A stretch of DNA of 64,000 bases from Lotus japonicus. Lineage: Eukaryota > Streptophyta > Magnoliopsida > Fabales > Fabaceae. Position numbers and translations under genes: made by a program. Positions 47,531 through 58,790 of the stretch are shown in pieces (within the stretch, counting starts at the first letter, position 1; the number at the start of each line of letters is the position of its first letter). The stretch lies in the NCBI RefSeq assembly GCF_012489685.1, contig NC_080042.1:22272150-22336149 (forward strand), given 5' to 3'. The notes below the pieces were generated by a model, which was not told where the DNA came from, did no database searches, and was given only the letters and a program-made list of their open reading frames with translations.

Positions 47531-49324
47531 TCCATTTCATTCCCTATAAATATGTGAAGCTTGAAACAAAAACCTCACAAACACACACACACACACAATC
47601 CGCGGCTTGGAGAGAAGAGGGAGGAGGAGAGCTTTTCTTCATTTCTTGCTTGATCGTTGATTCAACAGTTGCTACTTGAAGGTATCGAGGTATAGTCGCT
47701 AATCCTTACCTCTGATCGTCGTTTCCATAGCTTTTCTCTATGCTTTTCTGTGCTCTAAGTTTTGAGCTTTTTGCAAAACTATCCAAATAACTTCATCTTT
47801 CTATCTAAACTTATTCCCTGCGTGCCCCTGAGCATGTTTAGCGGATTACATTTTGCCGATTCTCGCCGAATTGCTGCCGAGTTTCAATTCTACTCATAAT
47901 ACCCATTTTTGGCTAAAGTTCCAACCTTTGGGCTTAAAACCCTCGACTGAGCTTAGCGTTAGTAAGATTAGTCGTCATAATCGTCGTTAGTATCAACCCC
48001 ATCTAATTTGTTTTTCGAAACTCTGATTTTGAAATTCTGAGCTGAAAATAATGACCAAAATACCTCTGCGACAGTTTTCGATCCGATAATTTTTCCGAGT
48101 TTAGATTCACCTTAGTTACGACTAATAATAACCTAGGAACCAAGTTTGATCGAAGAAAAATCGACACACACAATTACCATGTGTGGCCGTGAGCTACCCT
48201 AGGAGGAGGAAGAAAATTCTTTTTCGAAAACTTGTCCTTTCGCGCTAGATTATCGTACCTCGGAGTATATGCTACTTCGTATAACCTTAGTGAGTATTGA
48301 TTACTGAGTTTCTGTTAGTTTTTGATGGAATTCTGTGGCTTTACTCTAAAGGTTCTTTTGAAGAATTTCCTGAAGATCAAGGAGCTGATTGTGTAGGAAC
48401 TTTCGAGGAGAATCCTGGAGAATCTTCAGGTGAGGGCTACTCACTGAACTATTAGCTAATGCTTTAGGTGTCGACGAATTCGACTTGATTTACTGTTTAT
48501 GCACTTGTTTGTGTTTGACTGGAAAAATGTTTCTGAGGCTTCGGCTGACAATGTAGATTATTCATCTACTGACTGTTTTTTTGAGTTTTGAATCATATGC
48601 TATGTGCTACATGGTCAATCTAGGATGTGTGATATCTGCTATTTATGCTAAGTGCTACATGTTTAAATTAGGATATGTTGATACATGATTTACGATTGTT
48701 GGATTGTGCTAACTTAACTATGCTATGGCACCTATATCTGTTATGCTTCAGAGTGAGGATAACGGGCATGTCATGCCGATTTTATTTTGAGATTTTGGGG
48801 AAGTTTGATGGGACGGACCGAGGTTCGTACCCTATTATTGTTTTATAGATCGAGACCTTCTCAAAGGAAAATTGAGTTTGAAATGATATTGGAAAAACCC
48901 CATTTGAATTCACGTAAGAACTTGGGTTGTTCTGTCTAAGGCAAGAAGGGCTTTTAATGAGGCATTGTGCCCGACCAGCTTACCTGGGAACTTCTCGGGC
49001 CATTACTTGGGGGATGATGGACCTTTTGTTTTGAGACCTTCTCCAGGGAATCATTGGAATTATGGGATCTTTGAAACTAATAGGATTAGAGACGAAACTT
49101 AAACAATTTCATAATGAACCTCCATAATGTATTAAACAACCTCAAAACCCTTAATATAATGATAAAAGACTCAGACGAAAGTTTAGGGCTTGAACATTAA
49201 GTTTTGAAAATGAGAAGTGTCATCGAGTCCTAGAGTTGAGAAAACTAATAAGTTTCTGAGTATGTTGATACTCCTTCGCTCTTTGAGCAGTTTGTTTAGC
49301 CATCCAAGGGATGAGCCGAGAAGC

Positions 49325-49568
49325 TTCACTGAGGCGTGAGACCTTGTGAAAGCGTGAATCTTCACTGAGGCGTGAGACCTTGTGAAAAGCATGGATCTTC
49401 ACTGAGGCGTGAGACCTCGTGAACAACATGAAACTTCATTGAAGCGTAAGACTTCGTGCAAGTGTGTAAATTCACTGGGGCGTGAGACCCCGTGAAAGCA
49501 TAAAACTTCACTGAAGCGTGAGACTTTGTGAATGTGTAAGACTCCACTGAAGCGTGAGACTTCGTGAG
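49325..49568. repeat. Seven-unit hairpin minisatellite with covarying stems
   Basis: Loop CGTGAGA (once CGTAAGA) is closed by GAGG/CCTT (49325, 49361), GAGG/CCTC (49398), GAAG/CTTC (49435), GGGG/CCCC (49471), GAAG/CTTT (49507) and GAAG/CTTC (49542). An outer stem TTCAC/GTGAA is kept in most units and becomes CTCCAC/GTGAG in the last. Confidence 0.92.
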
Positions 49569-50888
49569 AGCATTGATGACTCGAAGAGTTATCGTGAGTG
49601 GTTGCACTCATTTTTACGATTAATTGTATTTTGTCGCAGAATCGACTTTTACCTTAGGGTATTCTTTTTAGAGACAAATAAGTTAGTTAGAACACGTGGC
49701 GACGTGTCGAGTGAGGTCGGAGACGTTGTTTGACTAATCACTTTGCATTCATGCACACATTTTGAGGTTAATACACGGCGTGATACCGGACCTCGGTGGA
49801 TTCCAAAATGGTCATAAGACCCGGATTTCCATATAAGAACACTGCGGTGATTCTTAGTAGCAGACGGAAATGGCAGACCTTCGGGTTCACTGCTGATCTG
49901 ACTACACTTTGTGTGGTGTAAGAGACACGCGAGCGGAAATGGTCCCACCGTTGCTGGTGCTAGGATTGACTCGTTGATGCCCATCCGTTCCGGAATGCAT
50001 TTGTTAACCAGCATTGCATTTCATGCAACATGCATACTGACTTAGTTGCTGAGTGTGATTGATAATTGTTAATCTTATCTGATGCATGTTAAGTGTTATT
50101 ACTGTCTTTTATATTCATTGTGAAATATACAACCCTAGGATGCTATCCCTAACTTATAAGCCTAAGTAAGCTATCTATATCTGTATCTATTGGATTTATT
50201 ATTTACATAATTCTTTGGAGTTGACCCTCGCGTCTTCTATGTGTGCTTTGGCGGACAAACGCCCTTTGTCAGATGTCTATGGCGGACTGATTCACGATGG
50301 TTCACCCTTCGGGGGGAACTAGGTTCGAGATGCCGGGATAGGAGCGCATCGCGGTAGCGAGAGGAGGACGGATGGTGTACATAGACTTGGTCGTTCTGGA
50401 TTCAGATTCGGACGACGATCACGCTAGTATGTAGGTTTTAGTGCTGGCGTGAGCTCCTCGAGATGGGATTAGTGTAGGAGTAGAGTCTTAGCTCTGACCG
50501 TTATGTTTTCTTTTGGGAACAGGGTAGTTTCCCACCTATAGCTTTTTGTGTGGTTTCTTTACGGGAATCACAGAGAGTTGGTTGGACTTAGGAGGTCTTG
50601 TTTTAGGCCGTTTGGGCTAACTCATTCTCATTTTTGAGGGATAGTGTTGCGAACACTTGACCTTTCTTTTGGTTTGGTACTACAGCGGGGGCTGTATTTA
50701 TCGTATATTAGTTCGGATATCCTTTGTTGTAGAGTTTCTATTTCTTCCAGTCTTTGGTTCTATTATCGAAAACAAAAATATTCACGTTTTTCCGCTTTAA
50801 TTTCTTTTTGGTTACTAAAGTGACGCCACCGAAAGCGGGGTGTTACACTTATGATTGGTACTGACTGTCTGCTTGATGAACAGAGAAC

Positions 50889-52037
50889 ATGGTGAACATG
50901 AACCAACTCGCTGGTGCAATGACTGCTATGGCCCAGGCAATGACAAATCAAACTGCGGAGAACGCTCAGTGGCGTGCTGACAAGGCTGAACGTGAGCGAC
51001 ATAAGCGTGAGAGGGAGGTAGCCCTAGACCAGAATAGGGGGCTGACTGATTTCAGGCGACAGGATCCGCCCAAGTTCACGGGTGGGACTAACCCAGACAG
51101 AGCGGATCTATGGATCCAAGAGATTGAGAAGATTTTTGGGGTACTGCATACCGCCGAAGGAGCTAAGGTGGGCCTTGCCACCTACCTACTACTAGGAGAT
51201 GTTGAGTACTGGTGGAGGGGCGCCAGAGGGATTATGGAGGTCAATCACGAGGAAGTGAACTGGAACTCATTTCGAACTGCGTTACTAGACAAGTACTTTC
51301 CGACTAGTGCCCGAGATGAGAGGGAAGCGCAATTTTTAACTCTTTGTCAAGGGAGCATGACCATACCTGAATATGCTTCCAAACTGGAATCATTGGCAAA
51401 GCACTTCCAATTTTTCAATGACCATGTGGACGAGCGCTATATGTGCAAGAGGTTTATGAACGGGCTACGGGCTGACATTGAGGATTCCGTGAGACCATTA
51501 GGGATTGTACGATTTCAAGCTTTGGTCGAGAAGGAAACTAAAGTTGAGCTTATGAAGAACAAGAGGATGAATAGAACAGGCACTGGGGGACCAATGAGGT
51601 CGAACCTTCAGAGTAATCAGGTGAAAGAGAGGTTCCAACAGAAGAAGCCGTATCAACGTCCTTTGTGGGAAGGTTTTACCTCGGGGCAGTATAAGCCCAT
51701 AAATGCTACCGGAGGAACAGGAAACAAGACTTCGGGTCAAGGAGTGACGTGTTACAGGTGCAGAAAGGTGGGGCACTACACTAACAAGTGTCCAGACGGG
51801 AGACCTTTATGTTTCAACTGCAATCGCCCAGGGCATGAAGCCAAGGATTGCAATGTAACCAAGGTTGAGCCATCTGTGCATACGGCGAGGGGAAGACGTC
51901 CTACTGCACGGGGAAGAGTCTATGTCTTGTGCGGCGAGGGAGCTGATGGATTAGTCAGAGGAGAGCGCAAGAACGATGGTAACTTTCTAACCATTCTTTC
52001 TCATTCTAGTATAGTATACCCTTCGTTACCCCCGTAG
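50889..52037 (+). CDS. Gypsy gag polyprotein of the F element
   Basis: 382 codons, ATG at 50889, 37 bases after the solo LTR A insertion. N-terminal Gln/Ala-rich helix region; a gag capsid core (FTGGTNPDRADLWIQEIEK, YLLLGDVEYWWRG, FLTLCQGSMTIPEYASKLE) at residues about 60-220; then two CCHC zinc knuckles (CYRCRKVGHYTNKC, CFNCNRPGHEAKDC) at about 287-330. A Tekay/Del-type gag is likely. The frame is intact to its stop at 52037, where a protease should follow in other members. No protease, RT or integrase frame is found before the next LTR piece. Capsid assembly and RNA packaging are the family roles. Confidence 0.9.
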   Translation: MVNMNQLAGAMTAMAQAMTNQTAENAQWRADKAERERHKREREVALDQNRGLTDFRRQDPPKFTGGTNPDRADLWIQEIEKIFGVLHTAEGAKVGLATYLLLGDVEYWWRGARGIMEVNHEEVNWNSFRTALLDKYFPTSARDEREAQFLTLCQGSMTIPEYASKLESLAKHFQFFNDHVDERYMCKRFMNGLRADIEDSVRPLGIVRFQALVEKETKVELMKNKRMNRTGTGGPMRSNLQSNQVKERFQQKKPYQRPLWEGFTSGQYKPINATGGTGNKTSGQGVTCYRCRKVGHYTNKCPDGRPLCFNCNRPGHEAKDCNVTKVEPSVHTARGRRPTARGRVYVLCGEGADGLVRGERKNDGNFLTILSHSSIVYPSLPP

Positions 52038-53146
52038 CGTGTGCAACACGCCTGAACTTGCTTTTACCGCTAAGCTTTGACCTTATAGTTATTACACCTA
52101 CTAAGAATTTATTTGACTGCTGCTCGTGTTTTAACTATATAAGTTACGCGAGGTTTAGAATAACACATTAAGTCTAGAAAGTAGTCTTCCACCGATGCGA
52201 TTATAAGGAAGCTTGTAGCTGAAGAACGAATCTTAGAGAGATTCCTTATGGGTAGTATACGTGTTATGTTGAGGGTGCGTAGTTCCGTAGCGGGACCGTT
52301 AAAGATTGGATGTCGGGATAATTGTGACTACTGGACGATAGGAACTCATTGACTGTTCCAGTGGGTTTTTCTAAATTATCACCTTCGATGTATTAGGCTT
52401 GATCAACTTAATATTCAGGGGGTGATATTCGGAATCACAGCTGGTAATGGACTTGATAGAAGGATGTGTAAGATGAATTTGAATTGATCGAGGATTAGTC
52501 GGATTTGGGAGGAAAGTTCGTGTTAAGCACTTGATTGTAAAAGATTGAGATTTAAATTTTGGAAGTTGATGATTGTTGTATAGACATTAATTGGCTAGTT
52601 CGTGTGATTACTCTAAGTAGAGGTAGACTAAGTCAAGAGATTTAATGTTGGAAAAATATTAAGTATTTTCTCGGAAGTTATGAAGTCATAGGTTATGTGA
52701 TTACTGAGTAGAATTGTTAGAGACTAAATAGGTTGGATTTAATCAGGTTATAGATGATAGCTTGATGATAACAAGATTGAGAAGAATTAACTGTGAACTA
52801 GATTGTTGTTAGTCGAGTTCGAGGAATAAGTTTTGCTAAGCATTTGATTTATTTGTGGAGACATTATAGTCTTAAGAGATGAATTTTCACTTGAAAAGTG
52901 TTGAAGTGTTAAAGGACATTACCGATGCAAACTAGGTAAAAGTTTAGATTTTAAGCCCATGAATTTTAACTTGAATGTGTAAGACTTAGAGAATTGTCAG
53001 TGTTTGCTTGAGTGACTAAGCGTTGAATTAATGATTAAGTTAGAAAAAAGAAGTTTTAGCATAAGTTAAATACTTGAGATTGTTGATATGGAATTTAGAG
53101 AAACATGCTAAGATTACTAAGTGAGATTTACTAAGTTGGATTGAAG
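52038..53146 (+). other. Non-coding internal region downstream of gag
   Basis: AT-rich with stops in all frames. It is homologous (inverted) to 22117-23120. It ends where LTR-like sequence of G starts without an LTR terminus, so pol and the proper 3' LTR were deleted. Confidence 0.6.
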
Positions 53147-53383
53147 TTTCCATCGGCGTTGCCAGATTTCTTTCGACGTTTCCAATCTTTCTCCAGAACG
53201 AAGTTTTGTCGTCTGACCTTCACAACAAAAAGTAGTTTTTCGGGGCAATTTAACTTACACCGCTTTTGGATCGTTTTTCCCTAATTCTAGAGATTTGTTT
53301 TGAGTTCTGGCATTCTGTCGCCAGAATCTCGCTTAGAATTCACCGATGAAATTGCTGCAAAAATCGGAATCACGAAATTTTCA

Positions 53384-53414
53384 TTTTCCCGCGATTTCAC
53401 CTTCCTATAAATAG
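53384..53414 (+). promoter_or_regulatory. LTR G promoter
   Basis: TTTTCCCGCG (53384-53393) then TATAAATAG (53406-53414). Confidence 0.7.
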
Positions 53415-54935
53415 TAAAAAAAATCAAAACATCTTCCCATTCTACACACTTGAGGCCGCGAGTTGAGGAGAGAAAGGAGGAGAGGAGAATTTCACCGAAA
53501 CTTGACCGATCTTCGAGCTGTTTGTCCCTACTTCAAGGTATCGAGGTAACTAGCTTGATTCTTACCTCTTATCGTTCTTTTTACTGCGTTTCTTTAGCTA
53601 TTTCTATGCTCAAAGTTTCGAGCTTTTTGTAAAACTGTCCGTTTTTCCTGATTTTTCTGTTGGGATATCTTCTATACTTGCCCAACAACCTAGAACACTC
53701 GCCGTTGTTCGCCGATTTCGATCGAGTTGCCAGAGATCTGAAAAACTGTGTAAAAACCCTTTTTGCGCACTTATTGAAACTTTAATGTCGAAAAGTCGCA
53801 ATCCGACTTAGTGCCTTTAGGATTAGTTGCTACAAATGTCGTTAGGAACATCGCTATCAAATTTGTTTTCCGAAGTTTTAACTTTGAGTTTTTGAGCTTT
53901 TATTTTGGACCAAAACGCCCCTGGACAGCCGTATTTTGACCCGGTTGTTCTAAAATTTTTCCGACAGTTTCTTTACCCTAGTTTTACCCTAAAACTTCCT
54001 TGTAATTAAATTAGATCGAAGAAAAAGCGCCGGAGCCTTTTTCCTCTTGTGGCCGAGAGCAAGTTCTAGTGGGGGGGAGTTTTTCGTTTGCGAAACTTGT
54101 CCTCTCGTGTTCGATTGTTGTACTCTGAAGCTTTAAATGTTTTGTCTATCGTTAATTAGTTGTGTGTGATCGAGCTAATCGATTTTGTTTGGATTTCTGC
54201 TTGTTTTCTCCGAGGTTCAGTTGAAGGAACTTTGGGTTCTACGGAGCAACTGTGTGTGGAGAACCTAGACCGCGAGGCTGGAAGAACTCGAGGTTAGGGC
54301 AACTTACATATTAGCTAAGATTGCATGATAGGCATCGTTAAATTCGAGTTATGTAAGATTTTGATATTGGTTATGTTGATGATTTATTGTTATGATTGTT
54401 TTCATAACTTATGAAATTGATGTTGTATTGAATTGTGCGTATTGACGCGACTTCGGAGCGAAGAATCACTGAATTAATTCCTTTTGATCTTTCGGGTTGA
54501 ATGAACAACCCTAGGCAAGTCCAAACACAAGGTTTGAGACTTAGCTATCGTTTATATACTTAGACTTTCCCCGGGGGTTATATTTGGTGGGATTTTGGCA
54601 ACTTAGAATGAATAGAATCTGGGAAACTAAAGACCTTAGAGAACTTAGTCTTCAAAGAATTAAACTCATAACCTGACTAATTAAATTCGAAACGTTTTCA
54701 GTAACGAATGAACCATAGGGAACCTTAAGGGGAAAATGATTGCGAAAGACGGGGAAATGTCGACAAGTCTTGAAGTTACTGGGAATTGGTGGAAGCCACA
54801 GAGGCGATTTACGGTGAAGACGGGCGGTCACCGGGTACTCTAGTACTCTTGTTGTTGGAGTTTGTGTTGTATTGACCGACACTAAACTCTTGGGTTTTGA
54901 AATTGGGTTTTAAGCTAAACACTTGTGTTGTGAGG

Positions 54936-57052
54936 TGTAACACACCAAACCCCGCATAATAATATATCATAAATCAGAGTAAAATGCATAACACAGAGGG
55001 TGTCACACTTATTCTCCAGAAACATAAATCAAAACACATGTCATGCTCATAATAAATATATAAATTTTCCAACTTTAATGTCGCAACATCATATGCATAG
55101 CACAGCGGATTTATTTCAACTCCAAAATTTAACATAAAGAGAGTTCATAGGTAACTCTTAACATCAAGATACAAAACTAAACATTTCCCGGTGTTACATA
55201 ACAGAGCATGACTCCCCTAACTAAACCGTAAATGAAAGACTAGCTCCTCCAACTAACCCTCGCGAGAAGCTCCACTATCTTCGGTACCTGAGCGATGTCG
55301 CATAGAACATCATTCCAACAGAAGGGTGAGAACTCATATCATATGGATAAGCATAATAATAAATAATGTAAAAGCTTATTTATGCTCCACATAAATTACT
55401 CACATTCACTAACAAATAATAAATTATGTAATTTTAACATAATTAATCAAGTTCACAGTTATGGCAAATACTCCATAAATTATAGCTCAATTAGAACATA
55501 TATAATAGTCTCTAATTACCACCACATCAAATCTCTCCAAAAATATCACCATAACACATATGACTCAAGTGAGACCCGTGCAAATGCCTTTGGTACCAAA
55601 GTTGTTATCCTTAGCGGTATCACCGCGTCCACTCCAGACAGATAACCACCAATAAAGCCCTCGCTCTAGGCTTCAAAACCACTCCAGTTTTGGGACAAGT
55701 CACTAGCCTCCATGAGAACTAGCAAACATTGCCTCTTGACAACTTTGCAGTGTATTGTGCAAAACTCAACTAACATATGAATATTCAGACCATCTCCAAG
55801 TCCTAATTATTTTAGCATATTCATCACCAGTTGCACAAAACACATATTACATGTTATCAATTATACAACTTGCAATCACAACAACTTAGCATCTCAAACA
55901 TAACATCAATTCAGAAACAACATCATATAATGATTATTAAAAATAGATGTAAATTAAATATAATTCATATATAACAGGTTCTGCAACTATTTCCTAAAGA
56001 CTGGATTTCTCTCTAAATTTTCCCAAAAACTCGCGACATGCTCATGCTCGCCATCTCGCGACATCTCACTGCACAACTCGCCATGTCGCGACATCTCACG
56101 ACATCTCCCTACGCAACTCGCCATGTCGCTGAATAACTCGCCATGTCGCGACATCTCACGAAATCTCCCTACGCCACTCGCCATGTCGCGACATCTTGCG
56201 ACATCTTCCTGCGCAACTCGCCATGTGCGCGCACCACACATCTAATGAACTATTAAACAGATGTAAATTATCAAATATACTCAGAAAAATCTAATATTTT
56301 TATCATGGTTCCGTATACACGTTTTGTAAACCTCTATAAATTTTCAAGTCATAATTCGAAGTACAAAAATCAGGAAAAATCGTACACTAACCGCAGTTCG
56401 TAAGAAACTGGACAGCTTAACCTATACTTACTAAAATACACATAACTCGAGCTACAGACGTCGGAATGACGTGAATCCAGTGGCAAAAGTTTTGTAACAG
56501 AAAAAACTACAACTTTTATGAAGACTACTTCTTCAAATTCGGCCATTAACATAGCACGAAAAAGGGTACAAGAGAACGTAAATTTCTGCGCATCATGCAA
56601 GCCTATCATCTACCCCCAAAATCATCTAAAAACCAAACCCTAACTATTTCAATTTGGGAATTTTTGCAACCTAGGGTTCCTAAATCATGCTTTCTATCAT
56701 TATCCACTATCATACCAATCCATAAAACATGAATTCAAACCCTTACCTCTTGTAGATCAGTTCTAAGTTTTCTCCTCTTTTCTCCTCTCCTTCTCTGCTT
56801 TCACGTGTTTCTTGTTCTGCTTCTCTTCTAATCCTTATTTTTTTTCTTTTCTTTCTTTCTATTTCACTCCTAACCCTCAAATAGCCATACAATGGGCCCC
56901 ACTCTCAATTACTCACACTAAACCCTAAAACCTTATTTATCTATATCACATAATCACCTAATTATCTAACAAAATCACTTAATTACCATATACCATAATA
57001 GTAATTAAAATAAAATACTAAATAACCAAATAACGAAAAATGGGGTGTTACA
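54936..57052 (-). mobile_element. Solo LTR of another family, nested in G
   Basis: 2117 bp between TGAGG duplications (54931-54935, 57053-57057). On the minus strand it starts TGTAACACCCC and ends GGTTTGGTGTGTTACA. Confidence 0.85.
56030..56225. repeat. Array of TGTCGCGACA palindromes
   Basis: Repeated CTCGCCATGTCGCGACATCT-type units of 20-40 bp, about six copies, with the palindrome TGTCGCGACA or a decayed version in most. Confidence 0.85.
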
Positions 57053-57552
57053 TGAGGACGATTCGATGTTTGGCTAATCATATTGCATCATGCATCATTC
57101 GAGGTTTGTACGATCGAAAGATTGGGCCTCGGTGAAGAACGGGAAAGCTTCACGAAGGTTGGGGAATGCCTTCATCGAAGAACACTTGGGTGTATCTTCG
57201 GCATACCGGGCAGAGTGGCACGACCTAGGGTGCTTGGGGCTGATCCGACTATGCATGGGTTTGTAAGCGACACCCGAGCAGAGTTGTCGACACTAGGCCT
57301 GTGTCGAGCGGACTCGTGGTGCCTATCCCAAATTGAATTATCCGGATCATCTTGAATTGCATTTCACGCATACATTCACCTTGACTGGAATTGTATGCTA
57401 TTTGAATTATCGAAGCATTGATAGAGCCGATAACATGCTAGGATTATTTATATATATATATATATCAACATATATATCTATACCCCAATCACATGTTGAG
57501 TGTATAATTACTTTATTCCGTGAGTTGACCCTAGCGCCTTGGCTTTGGTTTC

Positions 57553-58159
57553 ATGTTTGTGTTTGGGCGGTCGGCCTACTGCCAGGTGTCGATGGCGGAC
57601 TGGTTTTCGATGGTCTCTCCCTCGGGGGGGATCAGGTTTGAGCTGGTTGACCGACATGCCCCCACCGCTTGGGTGATCGATCTTGTGGGTCATCGGGCGA
57701 CGTACCAGGGAGGGGTCATGGAGGATCGGACAGACGAGCGTGGACGTTTGACGAGGGGAGTGCTACGACGCATGGAGCTGAGCTTTGACTTGCCGCCTTC
57801 AGTTCGCTGTGGACCTGGTACTGGTCGAGGCTGATGTTGATGCACCTGTTGTGCCACCTCCTACTACTGCTGTTGACCCTACCGACGTGGCGTCGTCCTC
57901 GAGGCTCGTGGAGCCAAAGAGGGAGCCTGTTGTTCCATCTTCCTCTCGCCATTTTCCTTTTACTCCACCGCACGACTACCGTGTGGAACCCCTGGTTCGG
58001 GTGGTGGAGGAGGATGTTCTTACTGAGGAGGTAGATGTTGAGATGGGCTCGAATAGGGTTGTGCGCAGGACAGTTAGGAGGGAGGTCGTGGTCTTAGACA
58101 TGGAGATGATCAGGGTGGCTTCCGACTCTGACTCCGACACCGACGTGGACAGCTACTAG
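57553..58159 (+). other. LTR-embedded reading frames shared among copies
   Basis: Frame one begins MFVFGRSA and continues WFSMVSPSGGIRFELVDRH to about 57834. A second overlapping frame (57785-58159) ends in an acidic ASDSDSDTDVDSY tail. Equivalent frames occur in the LTRs at 40716 (plus), 60630 (minus) and, shortened, 18902 (minus). The acidic end (DSDSDDD) also occurs in LTR A near 50410. Protein-like bias is suggestive only; no family is recognised. Confidence 0.35.
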
Positions 58160-58199
58160 CCGAGCGACGAGGGAGAGGAGGAGGAGCTATAAGCGGTAC

Positions 58200-58440
58200 T
58201 GTCGATAGTCCCCACACAATCTAGACTTTCCGTCTTTCTTCTTGACTAAAAGTACTGGCGCTCCCCACGGTAAAACACTTGGTCGAATGAATCCTTTTGC
58301 CGAGAGATCCTCCAACTGAGATTTCAACTCTACTAACTCTGCAGGTGCCATACGGTAAGGTGCAATCGAAATCGGTCCGGTTCCGGGTACAATGTCGATC
58401 ACAAACTCTACATTGGGTACTGGCGGTAGTCTAGGTACGT
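58200..58440 (-). pseudogene. Gypsy reverse transcriptase N-terminal fragment
   Basis: [52 protein letters not shown] and DYRQ are the plant Tekay/Del RT start. The frame upstream ([12 protein letters not shown]) also fits. It ends abruptly at the junction with LTR G. Only about 80 codons remain and the catalytic DD region is absent. Confidence 0.85.
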
Positions 58441-58790
58441 CTTCAGAACAACATCAGCAAAAATCTCGAATCTTTGGAATACCATGCACATCTGAGTCTC
58501 TCCTACCTTCTAGATCCTTGACGACCCCGCTTCAGAACTAAACGCCCTAAAATCCTACGTATCGTACCCATAAGGAATTTCCCTGAGATCCTAACTTCCT
58601 TATCGACACATCGGTAAAACAACTTCCTAGCTCAGCGTGCTATTCTAGACGTCGTTTAACTTCTATAGTTAAATCACGAGCAACTTCGAATAAGGTCCTA
58701 CTAGGGATAATAATCATAAGATCAAAGTATAAGTAGTAAACACAAGTTAGGCGCGTCACACTCGCTTCGAAGACAAAGGAGTAAGTTATT
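58441..58790 (-). other. Degenerate internal region of element H
   Basis: Lies between RT fragment and gag. No usable frame. Confidence 0.5.

Larger units (their letters stand above)
46433..50847 (+). mobile_element. Solo LTR 'A' nested in the leader of the F element
   Basis: 4415 bp, TGTAAGACCC...GGGGTGTTACA, flanked by CTTAT at 46428-46432 and 50848-50852. It separates primer site and gag of the F element. Confidence 0.92.
53147..58199 (+). mobile_element. Long LTR 'G', truncated at both ends
   Basis: It enters mid-LTR (equivalent of 39085 in E) and stops near 58199, at a junction with an inverted pol fragment. About 2.9 kb after removing the nested solo LTR 54936-57052. Same subfamily as E. 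Confidence 0.75.

Noticed and set aside
49325..49568. CRISPR-like array
   Set aside because: Units are contiguous, 34-38 bp, without unique spacers, no cas genes, and lie in a plant LTR.
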